The notes: generated by a model from the sequence alone, not told the origin. A stretch of 64,000 bases of DNA from Hahella chejuensis KCTC 2396 (GCF_000012985.1 NC_007645.1:6437001-6501000); one strand, 5' to 3'. Positions 27,756-36,403 are shown, counted from the first letter of the stretch. Numbers and translations are program-made.

Positions 27756-28649
27756 CTACTTCGCCTTTTCCGCCCTGGATATTTCTTGCTCTTCCGCCGA
27801 CTTCAGATCCTTGCCTGTCGCATCCTTCCACTCGATAAGTCCATTGGCGCTTCGCCCCATAATGACAGCAGCCGCAGCCGAAGGACTACTAAAGAGATAA
27901 TCTGCTGTGAAAAGTAACTTTTCGCCCGACATGCCTAATACTCCGGTTTCTATCAGCTCATCTCTTAATGCTTTGAAGCCTTTAGGAAAGGACGGCACAG
28001 TATCCACAGCAGCTTCAGAGCTGGCGAACACAACAAATCCATCACTCGTACGCCGCCCCCGACCACTGGCTCCTCTGGCGCCTTTCACATAAAAAACATC
28101 TGGTGATTGCGCCGATGCGTCATTCGCTTTCACTAAAGGTTCAAACACCCTGAACCCCATCGTGTTGACGAGGATTTTTATATACTCAATAAACTCTTCC
28201 ATCTCCGCTTGGTCAGGCTCTGAAATGGCGCTTCGGGTAGGCGTATTACCATTTTGAATATCAAATCGGCCAGCCGTTTTGGCAATATCGCAAAGCCTGG
28301 ATTCAAGGTACTTAATATGCGCCTTATTTAAGTTCTCATCTTTGCTGGTAAATACCACCGACTCATTCCAGAATTCTTTGTCTGACACATGCTTTACAAG
28401 ACGCTCATAGGCATTTTCAGTTTCTCCCACATAGGCTTTGGGTTTAGCTGTGGGAGAGTCTGCTCGTCCGAAGAGTATGTATACAGCAGTTCCTTTCAGG
28501 TCACTGCGATCAGCACAATCTTTTACTTTTGCTCTCGGAATACGGTAGGCCTTGCCCGTCCAGTTTGATATTTCACATACCATCCGACCTTCCGGGTCAG
28601 CGTCCATCAAAAACAGCTTTATCGTCTTTCCATACTTCTTTGCGTACAT
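27756..28649 (-). CDS. GIY-YIG nuclease family protein with C-terminal DUF4357
   Basis: A 297-residue protein. The GIY-YIG core begins as VYILFGRADS with KAYVGETENAYERL about 17 residues later, followed by a helical region with EFWNES and LNKAHIKYLESRL. The C-terminal ~55 residues (FSSPSAAAAVIMGRSANGLIEW) are DUF4357, which often trails such nucleases in restriction-like or accessory loci. Codon use is a little more AT-rich than zapE's. It lies at the left edge of the mobile region and may belong to it. Target and partner are unknown. Confidence 0.85.
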   Translation of the reverse strand: MYAKKYGKTIKLFLMDADPEGRMVCEISNWTGKAYRIPRAKVKDCADRSDLKGTAVYILFGRADSPTAKPKAYVGETENAYERLVKHVSDKEFWNESVVFTSKDENLNKAHIKYLESRLCDIAKTAGRFDIQNGNTPTRSAISEPDQAEMEEFIEYIKILVNTMGFRVFEPLVKANDASAQSPDVFYVKGARGASGRGRRTSDGFVVFASSEAAVDTVPSFPKGFKALRDELIETGVLGMSGEKLLFTADYLFSSPSAAAAVIMGRSANGLIEWKDATGKDLKSAEEQEISRAEKAK

Positions 28650-28754
28650 GGCTTTCCTTAATCCTGAGCCTCTACAATCTAAAGAAATGCAGCAATCCTA
28701 ACTGAAAGCCGGCTTTTAGCCATATGAATTTTCTGTCCTATTCAGGCAATAAAA

Positions 28755-28777
28755 AAAACCTGTAATCACAGGGTTTT
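28755..28777. terminator. bidirectional AT/GC hairpin with A and T tracts
   Basis: Stem of CCTGT with ACAGG, extended by four A:T pairs across a one-base bulge, with an A tract on the left and TTTT on the right. It lies upstream of the GIY-YIG gene and directly left of repeat copy 2, and would stop transcription entering from either side. Confidence 0.5.
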
Positions 28778-28784
28778 CTGATGC

Positions 28785-28897
28785 TATTAACATGGCAATG
28801 ATATTGACATGTTAATAGCCAGGCGCATGAATGCGCCTGCGCGGCGGCTAGCCGCGGGAGACAAATAGAAGGAAGCTATTTGTCTGCCTGATTAATA
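28785..28897. repeat. dispersed hairpin-rich repeat, copy 2 (113 bp)
   Basis: Short form of the element at 18022-18189, in the same orientation and otherwise collinear. It starts TATTAA and ends TTAATA. Hairpins seen in order are CTATTAACATG with CATGTTAATAG (11 bp, perfect), CAGGCGCAT with ATGCGCCTG, the palindrome GCGGCTAGCCGC, and AGACAAATAG with CTATTTGTCT. It has no coding capacity. It marks the left edge of the decayed island. Confidence 0.85.
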
Positions 28898-29050
28898 GTA
28901 AACGCTGTTCAGGCCGCCTGCATAGGCACAGTGCTTGCGGGTTGCTTGATACAGACTTTCGAACCCCAAGTTTAGATTATATTGACTTGAGCAAAGCCAG
29001 TCGTCAGTTGTGTAAATCCCCAGCCGCCGGACAGCTTTTCTGCCAGCCCT

Positions 29051-29642
29051 GTGATGCGCTATCTAGCCCTTATTATTGATGAAGCCATGGCGCAAGAAGG
29101 GGCATTAAAAGCCACAAGCAAAGGCAACTTACCGGCTAAGTTAGTCAAACAGACCAGTGAGTTATTGCCTGAGTTTTCAGTTGCTCAATTCGAACGTGAC
29201 ATAAGTATCAGTGAGTTTGCGGGCAGTAACGAAGATAAATTTAATGCCTTGCACTACACCAGAGTGCCAGCCGAAATTAGTGGTATTATTTATCGACGTA
29301 GCGGTCGTTACCATGTGAAAAGAGCAGCGCAAAAACAGTATCAGGCTTTAGGTATACAGGCATTTTTCAAACCTATGTTAGAAGCTGCAATCAGCAAATA
29401 TAACTGGGGGTATTTGGACGGCTTTCCCCGATTTGCTATTGGCATTCCCTACGGACGATTACTTTTCACCGGAAAGAAACTTATGCATGCTCATCGAATC
29501 ACGGTTTATTGAGCGATTTTTACAGTTTTGGGTATTTGTGACGATTGATCCAAGGCGTTATATAAACGCTGAACCTGTCGCCAGAATGGTTAAGATCCAA
29601 CCTTTATTAAAGCAATCCTTTCAATTCACCATTAACGTATAA
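29051..29642 (+). pseudogene. disrupted conserved hypothetical gene A
   Basis: Two frames carry halves of one protein. The frame from 29051 has a family-like N-terminal region (ALKATSKGNLPAKLVKQ, then LHYTRVPAEISGIIYRRSG) and stops at 29512. A second frame from about 29433 continues with FPTDDYFSPERNLC and RFIERFLQFWVF and stops at 29642. From memory of this family of uncharacterised island proteins, the part between is missing, so I infer an internal deletion plus frame loss, and probably a lost 5' end. Function unknown. It is AT-rich and immediately precedes gene B. Confidence 0.6.
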
Positions 29643-29652
29643 AAAGGTTATC

Positions 29653-30768
29653 GTGAGCGAATATCAATACTATAAATTCGAGCGTCTGGATGGGTATTTA
29701 GACGCTAAAGCACGCCAAGCTCTCAGAACCATTTCAAGCCGCGCCGAAATCAGTGCAACGTCATTTCAGGTGTATTATCACTACAGTGGTTTAAAGGCTG
29801 AGACATACAAGGTGATGCTAAAACACTTCGATATTGGATTTTACTACGCTAATTGGGGCTCCATTGATGCTTACATCAAGCTACCAGCTGGAACGATCCC
29901 TGATGCGTTACTTGGCTTTTCACGCGATGGGCTTCATGTTCATCAAAGCGATGAGTGGCAACTGCTTATTTTCTCCATCAAAGAATATTACGAGTATTTT
30001 GACGATGAAGATGCAGACGATTTCTTTCATCATCTAGCGGGCTTGCGTAGCGCCTTAATACAAGGTGATTGGCGTCTTGTGTATTTTATGTGGCTCAGAG
30101 AGCTTGACTTTAATGATGAACTTGAAGCGATACCCTTATCATTTCGACTTTGATCAACTCAGCGAAGGGTTACTGGCATTTTCTGCGCTGTATGACGCGC
30201 CCTTAGCTTTGGTTAAAGCGCTTGCCATGGTGCTGAACGCAAAACCAAGTCACCAAGCTAAACGAGCTCAGTTTCAGTTTGATGCGTGGCTACATAATCT
30301 CACTGAAGCGGAGAAAAATACGCTATTACGCACGCTCTTTGAGCAAGGCCAGTTAACCCGTCACCAAGCCTTAGCGATGACGCAAAAAACGTCTACTAAC
30401 AAAGATGAAGCCTATCAGTATTGGTTAACGCCCGACGTGATTACCCCTTACATTGAACAAGCTCAAAGCCAATTACAGCAAGAGCAAGCCGAAGCGCTCG
30501 CAAAAAAATTAGCCATCGAAAAAGCGGAAAAAGAAAAAGCGTTGTCAGAGATTTATAGCCAGCGTGAGCGCCGTTGGCAGCAAGCACAAGAGCAAGCGAA
30601 TCGAACTTGCGCCAGTGGCTACGATGAGGCATCACGCTATCTGCATCAGTTATTCGAAGCCTATCAGTTCAAAGGAGATGTAGCTGCATTTGAACAGCGC
30701 TTAAGCGATTTATTGCGGCCAATAATAGTCGTAAAGCGCTGTTAAGTCGGCTGAGTGATTTGCTATAG
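29653..30768 (+). pseudogene. frameshifted conserved hypothetical gene B
   Basis: One reading frame split in three. It starts MSEYQYYKFERLDGYLD at 29653, shifts frame at about 30145 (into FDFDQLSEGLLAFSALYDAP) and again at about 30715 (into AANNSRKALLSRL), ending at 30768. The first shift is one extra base and the second one missing base. The C-terminal region is a charged coiled coil of about 60 residues. The N-terminal half matches an uncharacterised family whose members start in the same way. There is a ribosome site (AAAAGG) before the ATG. It follows gene A by 10 bases. Sequencing error is an alternative, but the decay of gene A favours true inactivation. Confidence 0.65.
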
Positions 30769-30777
30769 GGGCGGCTT

Positions 30778-31765
30778 TTACGCCCCTTTCTGTAGCACAA
30801 ACATGTGATACCCAAACTCGCCTAAGTAGCGTTCATAAATTGCAATTTCTTGCTCCATATCCGCAATGGCGGTTGACGTTGGCATGCTCGCTTTTACCTC
30901 AGCAACCCGTGCTTTGAGTGGTTGGTAATAATCATGCCATGCCTGTTCACTCAGGGTGAAATGGTCGATTACCTGAAAGCCTGCTTGGCGTATTTGCTTC
31001 AAGCGTTTTTCGACCTTTTGCATATCGGGGTATTCACCCTTCCAGAACTCTACAGCCTCTGGGTTTGGGCCTTCGGTTAACCATACCAAATCACTGAGTA
31101 CCATGTAGCCGCTATCGGTCAGGAATGTGCGCCACTGGGTTAACGCTTGCTCGACACCCATAATGTAAGCAGCCGCTTCCGACCAGATGCAATCAAAGCT
31201 TTCAGGTGTAAAGGGCGGTTCCGTCATGCTGGCACAGCTTAAGGTCACGCGCGCATCTAATCCTTGCGCAGTAAGGCATTCACCCAGTTCATCAAGGGCG
31301 CTTTGTTCATTATCCAGCGCAACAATTTGTGCTTGGGTATGCTGAGCCAACAAGCGGGTTGAAAAGCCTTTGCCACAGCCAATATCAATGATGCTAGTGG
31401 GTGTGATAGGCAGCTTTGACAACGCTTTAAGCGAATCGGCATCACAGCCTGGCCCCCAGCGCTCTAGGGTTTGGAACACCGTCATAAAGTCAGCCATATA
31501 TTGATCGTGTTCGTTCATATCTTTTGACAACCATTTCAAATGCAGGGCTTGTTGTTCATTAAAGCCTTGCTGCTGTAACCAATCCAGATGGGCATCTGGC
31601 GCTGATTTATCGGTCTGTTGATGCCAAAGGCGAAGCGAGCCTTCACCCAGCAAGGCTGCGAGTAAATCGCGTGCCTGCTGCTTTTAGGCTATTTCTTCAT
31701 CCAACTGCTGCAAGCGCTTTTCAAGCACAGCGTGCTCCACTTTGCTGTCTAAAAAGGATTTATTA
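30778..31765 (-). pseudogene. truncated MerR-type regulator/SAM methyltransferase fusion
   Basis: The open part (30778-31653) encodes a class I SAM methyltransferase with SIIDIGCGKGFSTRLLAQ as SAM motif I and FDCIWSEAAAYIMG downstream. Upstream the same frame continues through a TAA at 31684-31686 into KVEHAVLEKRLQQLDEEIA. This reads as the C-terminal dimerisation helix of a MerR-like regulator, normally fused in front of such methyltransferases. Homology ends at about 31765, where an IS630 fragment begins, so the DNA-binding domain is gone. A shortened methyltransferase could still be made from a TTG at 31653 without an obvious ribosome site. Confidence 0.65.
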
Positions 31766-31800
31766 ATCCGGCGCCGATATAAGCATGATACAATGCCCGC

Positions 31801-32235
31801 ATGATTATAGATGATGCTCGCTCATTACCTGCCGCCGCGCAGGAAGAAAAAAGAAAACAAGCCGTGCGACTGCGCAAGCAGGGATACAGCTATCACGAAA
31901 TAGCCGATAAGGTCGGCGTCCATAACCTGACGGTGGGGAAATGGATCAGAGCTTATGAAGCGCACGGGTTTAGCGGGATTAAGTCAAAGCCCCGCGGACG
32001 AGAGCCCGGTTCAGGACAGCGACTGACGCTAACCCAGGAGAACCGAATCAGGCTTTTGATTACCGATAACAGCCCGGATCAGCTCAAGCTGGAGTATGCG
32101 CTTTGGACCCGTAAGGCGGTGCAGCAGCTCATTGCGCAGGAGACGGGAGAACAGCTGGCGATCCGAACGGTCGGCAATTATCTGGCCGCCTGGGGGTTCA
32201 CGCCGCAGAGACCGGCGAAGACCTCGAGATTATAG
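31801..32235 (+). pseudogene. truncated IS630 family transposase
   Basis: N-terminal 144 residues of an IS630-type transposase: a winged HTH domain (YSYHEIADKVGVHNLTVGKW) and the linker ending at GNYLAAWGFTPQRPAK, after which the DDE catalytic domain is missing and an unrelated tail TSRL precedes the stop. It is inserted against the MerR-methyltransferase remnant and cut off at the right by DNA of the AAA_14 locus. It cannot transpose on its own. Confidence 0.8.
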
Positions 32236-32246
32236 GCAAAGCGCTT

Positions 32247-33560
32247 TTACCATCTCTGTGGCAAATACTGGGTGAAATACAAGGGCATCACGATATTGGT
32301 TTGCTCTAGAGTCGATGAGCCTTGCTTGCCAGTTAACTTAAACGTTTTGCTTGGTGCGCACTTTTCAACGTACGACGTCAGCGATTTTGCTCTTGTACGT
32401 TTGCCACTTTTTACTTCAACAGGGATGATATCCCCTTCATCTGTCGCCAAAATAAATTCGATTTCGGCGCGGGCGTCATTCCATGAATAACTTGGGTCAA
32501 CGCCAATGGCGGTGAGTTCTTGCTGCACAAAGTTTTCTGCGACATACCCTTTGTATTCATAGTTTTGTTGCTTGATCTCTTTATAACTGCTACCCAGCAT
32601 ATGATTGAGCAGACCCACATCAAACAGAAACAGCTTGACCATATTCTCTTTTTTATAGGCCGCAAGAGGTGATTTCGGCAATCCTTCAATGAGATAGTTT
32701 GGCAAGGCTAAGCGGCAACAGTTAAGCCAATGGATTGCGGTTTCAAAATCGCTATAACGAGATTTACGCTCCTGAACATGTTTAAATTTAAAGCGTTTAA
32801 CGGACTCATCGCTCACAAGTGATAGCTGCGCTGGAATGCTATTGAACACCGATTCAATCAGTGTGGCATCAACCTTGCCCGCGTATTTACCAAAATCGCG
32901 GCGATAACCTTCAACTAAATCGGCATGAATTTTAGTGACTCTTTCAACACGTTCTAAAATGCTTGATTCTTTATACTGATACCAAGCAGAAACTGCTTCC
33001 GGCATACCACCAGTAAAAAAGTAGTCCGTCAGTTTATCCATCAATTTAGTGTGCACTGCCGGTGTGCTTGCTTGGCCATCAAAAGCTTTGATCAGCGCTT
33101 GCTCGTTTGATGCGTAAATAAATTCTTGGAAGGTCAGTGGTCGTAAATTGTATTGTTCTACCTTGCCAACAGGGAAGGTGTTGAGCAAACCAATGTTCGA
33201 GCCGCTGGCCGCGACAAAATAGGAAGGTGCTTTTTCAGCAAAATACTTTAGTGAGGTAACGGCGCGTTCACATTCGCCAATTTCATCTAAGATCAGCAGA
33301 TCTGTTTCTGGGTTGAACGCCTGATTGGTCAACAGCTCAATGTTCATTAGTAGCTCGTCAGGCGACAGTGAGCCATCGAACGCTTCTTTGTAGGCGGGAT
33401 TTTCAAGAAAGTCGATACGAAGAATGTTGGCAAAGGAGTTACCAAACAACTCTTGCAGCAGATACGTTTTACCCGTTTGCCTCGCGCCATCTATCAATAA
33501 TGGCTTGCGCATAGGTTGGTTTTTCCATGCAATTAGGGCATTGAGTAAGGTGCGCTGCAT
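32247..33560 (-). CDS. AAA_14/DUF4143 ATPase
   Basis: Intact 437-residue STAND-like ATPase. Walker A is LLIDGARQTGKTYLL at residues 21-35 and Walker B is LLILDEIGE, with an N-terminal AAA_14 domain. The C-terminal DUF4143 carries a PD-(D/E)xK-like stretch (ARAEIEFI, then IIPVEVKSGKR). Such proteins are common in accessory DNA; their role (toxin-antitoxin-like or defence-associated) is not settled. AGGAAAAG precedes the ATG. Two 24-bp palindromes lie over its promoter, implying tight repression. No regulator gene is adjacent, so it may bind its own operators or depend on an outside repressor. AT-rich relative to the core. Confidence 0.88.
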   Translation of the reverse strand: MQRTLLNALIAWKNQPMRKPLLIDGARQTGKTYLLQELFGNSFANILRIDFLENPAYKEAFDGSLSPDELLMNIELLTNQAFNPETDLLILDEIGECERAVTSLKYFAEKAPSYFVAASGSNIGLLNTFPVGKVEQYNLRPLTFQEFIYASNEQALIKAFDGQASTPAVHTKLMDKLTDYFFTGGMPEAVSAWYQYKESSILERVERVTKIHADLVEGYRRDFGKYAGKVDATLIESVFNSIPAQLSLVSDESVKRFKFKHVQERKSRYSDFETAIHWLNCCRLALPNYLIEGLPKSPLAAYKKENMVKLFLFDVGLLNHMLGSSYKEIKQQNYEYKGYVAENFVQQELTAIGVDPSYSWNDARAEIEFILATDEGDIIPVEVKSGKRTRAKSLTSYVEKCAPSKTFKLTGKQGSSTLEQTNIVMPLYFTQYLPQRW

Positions 33561-33613
33561 TGTCTTTTCCTGCCAATTAAGATTGTTAAGCAGCCTATAC
33601 TATAACCTGATTT

Positions 33614-33669
33614 ACACTTTTACGCGCAGAAAAGTGTGGATTTTTACATTTTTATGCGCATAAAAGTGT
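33614..33669. promoter_or_regulatory. twin 24-bp palindromic operators of the AAA_14 gene
   Basis: Two near-identical palindromes, 33614-33637 (ACACTTTT, 8-base centre, AAAAGTGT) and 33646-33669 (ACATTTTTATGCGCATAAAAGTGT), centred 32 bases apart, about three helical turns. The AAA_14 -10 hexamer (TATAGT on the minus strand, 33604-33599) lies 9 bases away, so the proximal palindrome covers the expected -35. This is the geometry of a dimeric repressor binding twice on one face of the helix. Confidence 0.7.
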
Positions 33670-33708
33670 TGTGATGTTTGCTTTGTTTCTGATCCGGCAG
33701 CATTCATA

Positions 33709-33757
33709 GTGAAACTATATTTTCAATATCATGATAAAAATGAAGTTATAGTTTCAC
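33709..33757. repeat. 11-bp inverted repeat with 27-base spacer
   Basis: GTGAAACTATA at 33709-33719 is inverted exactly at 33747-33757, followed on the plus strand by TTTTTC. It could act as a weak AT-rich terminator or as a second regulatory site upstream of the AAA_14 gene. Confidence 0.5.
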
Positions 33758-33834
33758 TTTTTCTCCGGTTTTAAGCTGTAAACCACCAAATTGCTAAAAA
33801 CTCGAGGTAGAACGAGCCTAGATCTGAGCAGTTC

Positions 33835-33894
33835 ATGTCGATCCGATCGACATATCAATTTCATGTGTCGATTTTTTCTGGTTTTTCGACATGA
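33835..33894. repeat. clustered TGTCGA inverted repeats
   Basis: A perfect palindrome ATGTCGAT-CCG-ATCGACAT lies at 33835-33853, followed by a second, looser pair of arms (CATGTGTCGA from 33862 and TCGACATG from 33886). This gives four TGTCGA half-sites in 60 bases, between the primase-helicase stop codon and the AAA_14 promoter. Role unknown; operator or protein-bound structure are both possible. Confidence 0.5.
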
Positions 33895-33952
33895 GCTGTC
33901 AGAGTAAAAATTTATACATATGCAAAGTGATTTGTATAAAAAATCATGTTTT

Positions 33953-36379
33953 TTATACATATTTAGCCATAAGTTTAAAGTAACTTATCGCCACTTGGGC
34001 ATTTGGGGCCCGTGCCGTGGGCTGGTTGTTATTGTCGTTACCAACATATTGAAGGGTGTAGCCCATTGCTTTGTAGCTTTTCTCTCGTTTCTTAAACATG
34101 CGTTGCAACATAGGTAGTGCGCAGTCCACATAGTCGTGAATCGTCACTTGTGTTTTTCCTTCAGATTCACGATGGATACGACCCGCATATTGAGCCAAAG
34201 TACCTTTCCATGCGATTGGCATGGCCAAAAACAAAGTATCCAATCTGGGAAGGTCAAATCCTTCACCGACATATTTTCCTGTTGCGACGACGACTTGAGC
34301 AGATTGCAGATGATTGTCTGCGTTCTTTCGCTCCGCAGCTTTCATAGCCCCTTTCAGCACGATGGCGTTAATATCCATCTCGACAAGTTGAGTGTGTATG
34401 TACTCAGCGTGCTCTCTCCGTTCTGTTAGTATTAACGGGTGTCCGCCATTTTGAACACACTGGAATGCGTCGGAGATAATCTTTGACGTGCGGCATTCAT
34501 TATCGACAAGCCAACGGTAGGCATCGGTTATTTTTGGTCGTTCATCTGTTTGTACTAACTCGGCAGGCGGTGCATCGTAGAACTGATGTATGATGACTGT
34601 CTGAGTAAACTGTTCGTCAGTGCTGCTTTTAACTTTGTAGCGAATTGGACCTGCCGCCATAAAAATGATTTTTTGGCGCCCATCTTGTCTCTCTGGTGTC
34701 GCTGTTAGACCCAACACATATTTTGCTCTTACCTCGTTGAGCACCATTTCAAACCTTGGCGCTGATAGGTGATGGCATTCATCGACAATGATATGGCCGT
34801 AGGCCTGTATTAAATGTGATATTGAGTTGTCCTTCTTATTGACCAAGCTTTGATAAGTGGCAATATCGATAACGCCACTCGGTTTTCTTTTGCCTCCACC
34901 TACACTTCCAATGTTCACATCAGGCAAAAATGTGCGTAATCGCTCGTGCCATTGCTCAAGCAGTTGACGGCTATGGACAAGGATCAGCGTGTTTACTTTT
35001 CGTTTTACGATCATGCCAATGGCTGTAACCGTTTTTCCAAATGCCGTTGGGGCATGCAAGATACCGAAGTCATGCTTACTGATAGCGGCTACCGCTTCAC
35101 GCTGGTTTTTTCGCAATGTAAAGGTAGGAGCAAGTTTGATGAGTGGTTTGCCTGCTTCGCGCTTATCGTCAAATTGCATAGAGATATTGTGTTCTTGTAA
35201 CAAAGCTATCGCTTCATCGAGACAGCCCCGCGGTAGTGCTAAATAACCGTTTTCAATGTGTGCACAAGAAATAAATCTTGGAATGCCATGAGTGGAAAAT
35301 CGTAACGCTTGCGTTTTAAAAAACACTGGATTCGAAAAGCAGGCCAATCGCTTTAGCCCTGCCAGCAGCGGCCCAGGTAAATCGCTCATCAAAAAATAGA
35401 TGTAGTTCGCAAGGGTGATGGTAATGCTTTTTGGCGGATGCTCTAATTTAATTGGGGCGGTTTTGGCGGTAATTTCCCACGGAGGGCGGTTGTCTGCTAG
35501 CCCTTGTTCAGACAGTAATAGGGTATTTGGTGAAGTTGTCGTGATGAGCTTATCAACACGTGATTGAGTTAGCGTTTTAAGCTCAGAAAGATACAGCCAT
35601 TGATCGTCAATGGTATTTAACTCGCTATCGACAAAACAGCTATGGCCTGAAAGCCGAGCTTCTTTTTGAAGTGGTAACGCAATGAGATTGCCAAATCCGC
35701 CCTCAGGAAGAAAATTTTGGTTCGGAAATAGCCTGTCATAAGAGCCAAACGAAAGATTTGGAAATATTTCCATCGCCTTATCAAGCAACGAAAAACCTAA
35801 TGCCCGAGCTTGGTTGGCAGGAATATTGGTTTCAAAAAATATCCATAAGTGCGCTCCGTTGCCTGAACGCGAGATTTCTATGGCATGGGGAATATCGAAT
35901 TCTTGGCATGCTCTGGACATCGCTTTGACTTCTTCTTGCCAACAGCCTTTGTCAAAATCAGCTGCCAACAAATAACAAGTATTGTCTTTCAATAACGGAT
36001 AAAGGCCAACGACTTGATGACCGGCAAGATGGCGATAAATAGTTTGTTCGTTTAATTCACTAAATTTTCGGTGCGTACAGTCTTGGCACTTTATGCGGGG
36101 CTTGTTGCAGACTCCTGCGATCCACTCATTGTCACAAGCAACGGCATAGCCACTGCGACCCTGCTTGTTTTGCCAACGGTTGGCGAAGATATCCTCTCGT
36201 CCGCGGAATAGTTGTCTGAAGATGGCAATTTTTTGCTCTGGGGAAAATGTCTGTATCGGACGATCGCTTTGAGCGTCAAGCAAAGAGTCTCTTAGCGCGA
36301 GGAGCTGCTGCTTTTCGTTTTCAAGCTCAACTAGCCTGTTATCAATAGCAGATATATCTTGGTAGCGAGCGTCATTCAT
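33953..36379 (-). CDS. TOTE conflict-system primase-helicase
   Basis: Intact 808-residue fusion. A short N-terminal coiled coil (about 5-35) is followed by a Cys-rich knuckle (CNKPRIKCQDC) and an archaeo-eukaryotic-type primase domain with the DxD motif in LLAADFDK (about residue 141), SRSGNGAHLWIFF (about 173) and GGFGNLIALPLQ. A superfamily 2 helicase occupies the C-terminal half, with Walker A HAPTAFGKTVTA (about 448), VDECHHLSA (about 531), LGLTATPERQDG and a C-lobe ending in QYAGRIHRESEG. This matches primases described from TOTE conflict systems, predicted anti-mobile-element factors. No partner nuclease or reverse transcriptase is adjacent. Its own promoter has TATAAT 25 bases before the ATG. 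It lies between the AAA_14 gene and the IS21 copy. Confidence 0.87.
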   Translation of the reverse strand: MNDARYQDISAIDNRLVELENEKQQLLALRDSLLDAQSDRPIQTFSPEQKIAIFRQLFRGREDIFANRWQNKQGRSGYAVACDNEWIAGVCNKPRIKCQDCTHRKFSELNEQTIYRHLAGHQVVGLYPLLKDNTCYLLAADFDKGCWQEEVKAMSRACQEFDIPHAIEISRSGNGAHLWIFFETNIPANQARALGFSLLDKAMEIFPNLSFGSYDRLFPNQNFLPEGGFGNLIALPLQKEARLSGHSCFVDSELNTIDDQWLYLSELKTLTQSRVDKLITTTSPNTLLLSEQGLADNRPPWEITAKTAPIKLEHPPKSITITLANYIYFLMSDLPGPLLAGLKRLACFSNPVFFKTQALRFSTHGIPRFISCAHIENGYLALPRGCLDEAIALLQEHNISMQFDDKREAGKPLIKLAPTFTLRKNQREAVAAISKHDFGILHAPTAFGKTVTAIGMIVKRKVNTLILVHSRQLLEQWHERLRTFLPDVNIGSVGGGKRKPSGVIDIATYQSLVNKKDNSISHLIQAYGHIIVDECHHLSAPRFEMVLNEVRAKYVLGLTATPERQDGRQKIIFMAAGPIRYKVKSSTDEQFTQTVIIHQFYDAPPAELVQTDERPKITDAYRWLVDNECRTSKIISDAFQCVQNGGHPLILTERREHAEYIHTQLVEMDINAIVLKGAMKAAERKNADNHLQSAQVVVATGKYVGEGFDLPRLDTLFLAMPIAWKGTLAQYAGRIHRESEGKTQVTIHDYVDCALPMLQRMFKKREKSYKAMGYTLQYVGNDNNNQPTARAPNAQVAISYFKLMAKYV

Positions 36380-36403
36380 AACAAGTGATTCTTCGCGCTA
36401 AGC

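Noticed and set aside
28785-28897. CRISPR repeat or attachment site
   Set aside because: Only two distant copies of different length with internal hairpins and no regularly spaced units. No integrase gene lies beside either copy.
30130-30160. Programmed ribosomal frameshift in gene B
   Set aside because: No slippery heptamer or downstream structure stands out at 30145, there is a second shift at 30715, and the neighbour is also broken. Decay is simpler.
34117-35246. Several plus-strand ORFs inside the primase-helicase gene
   Set aside because: Short antisense shadows. The minus frame has complete helicase motifs throughout.
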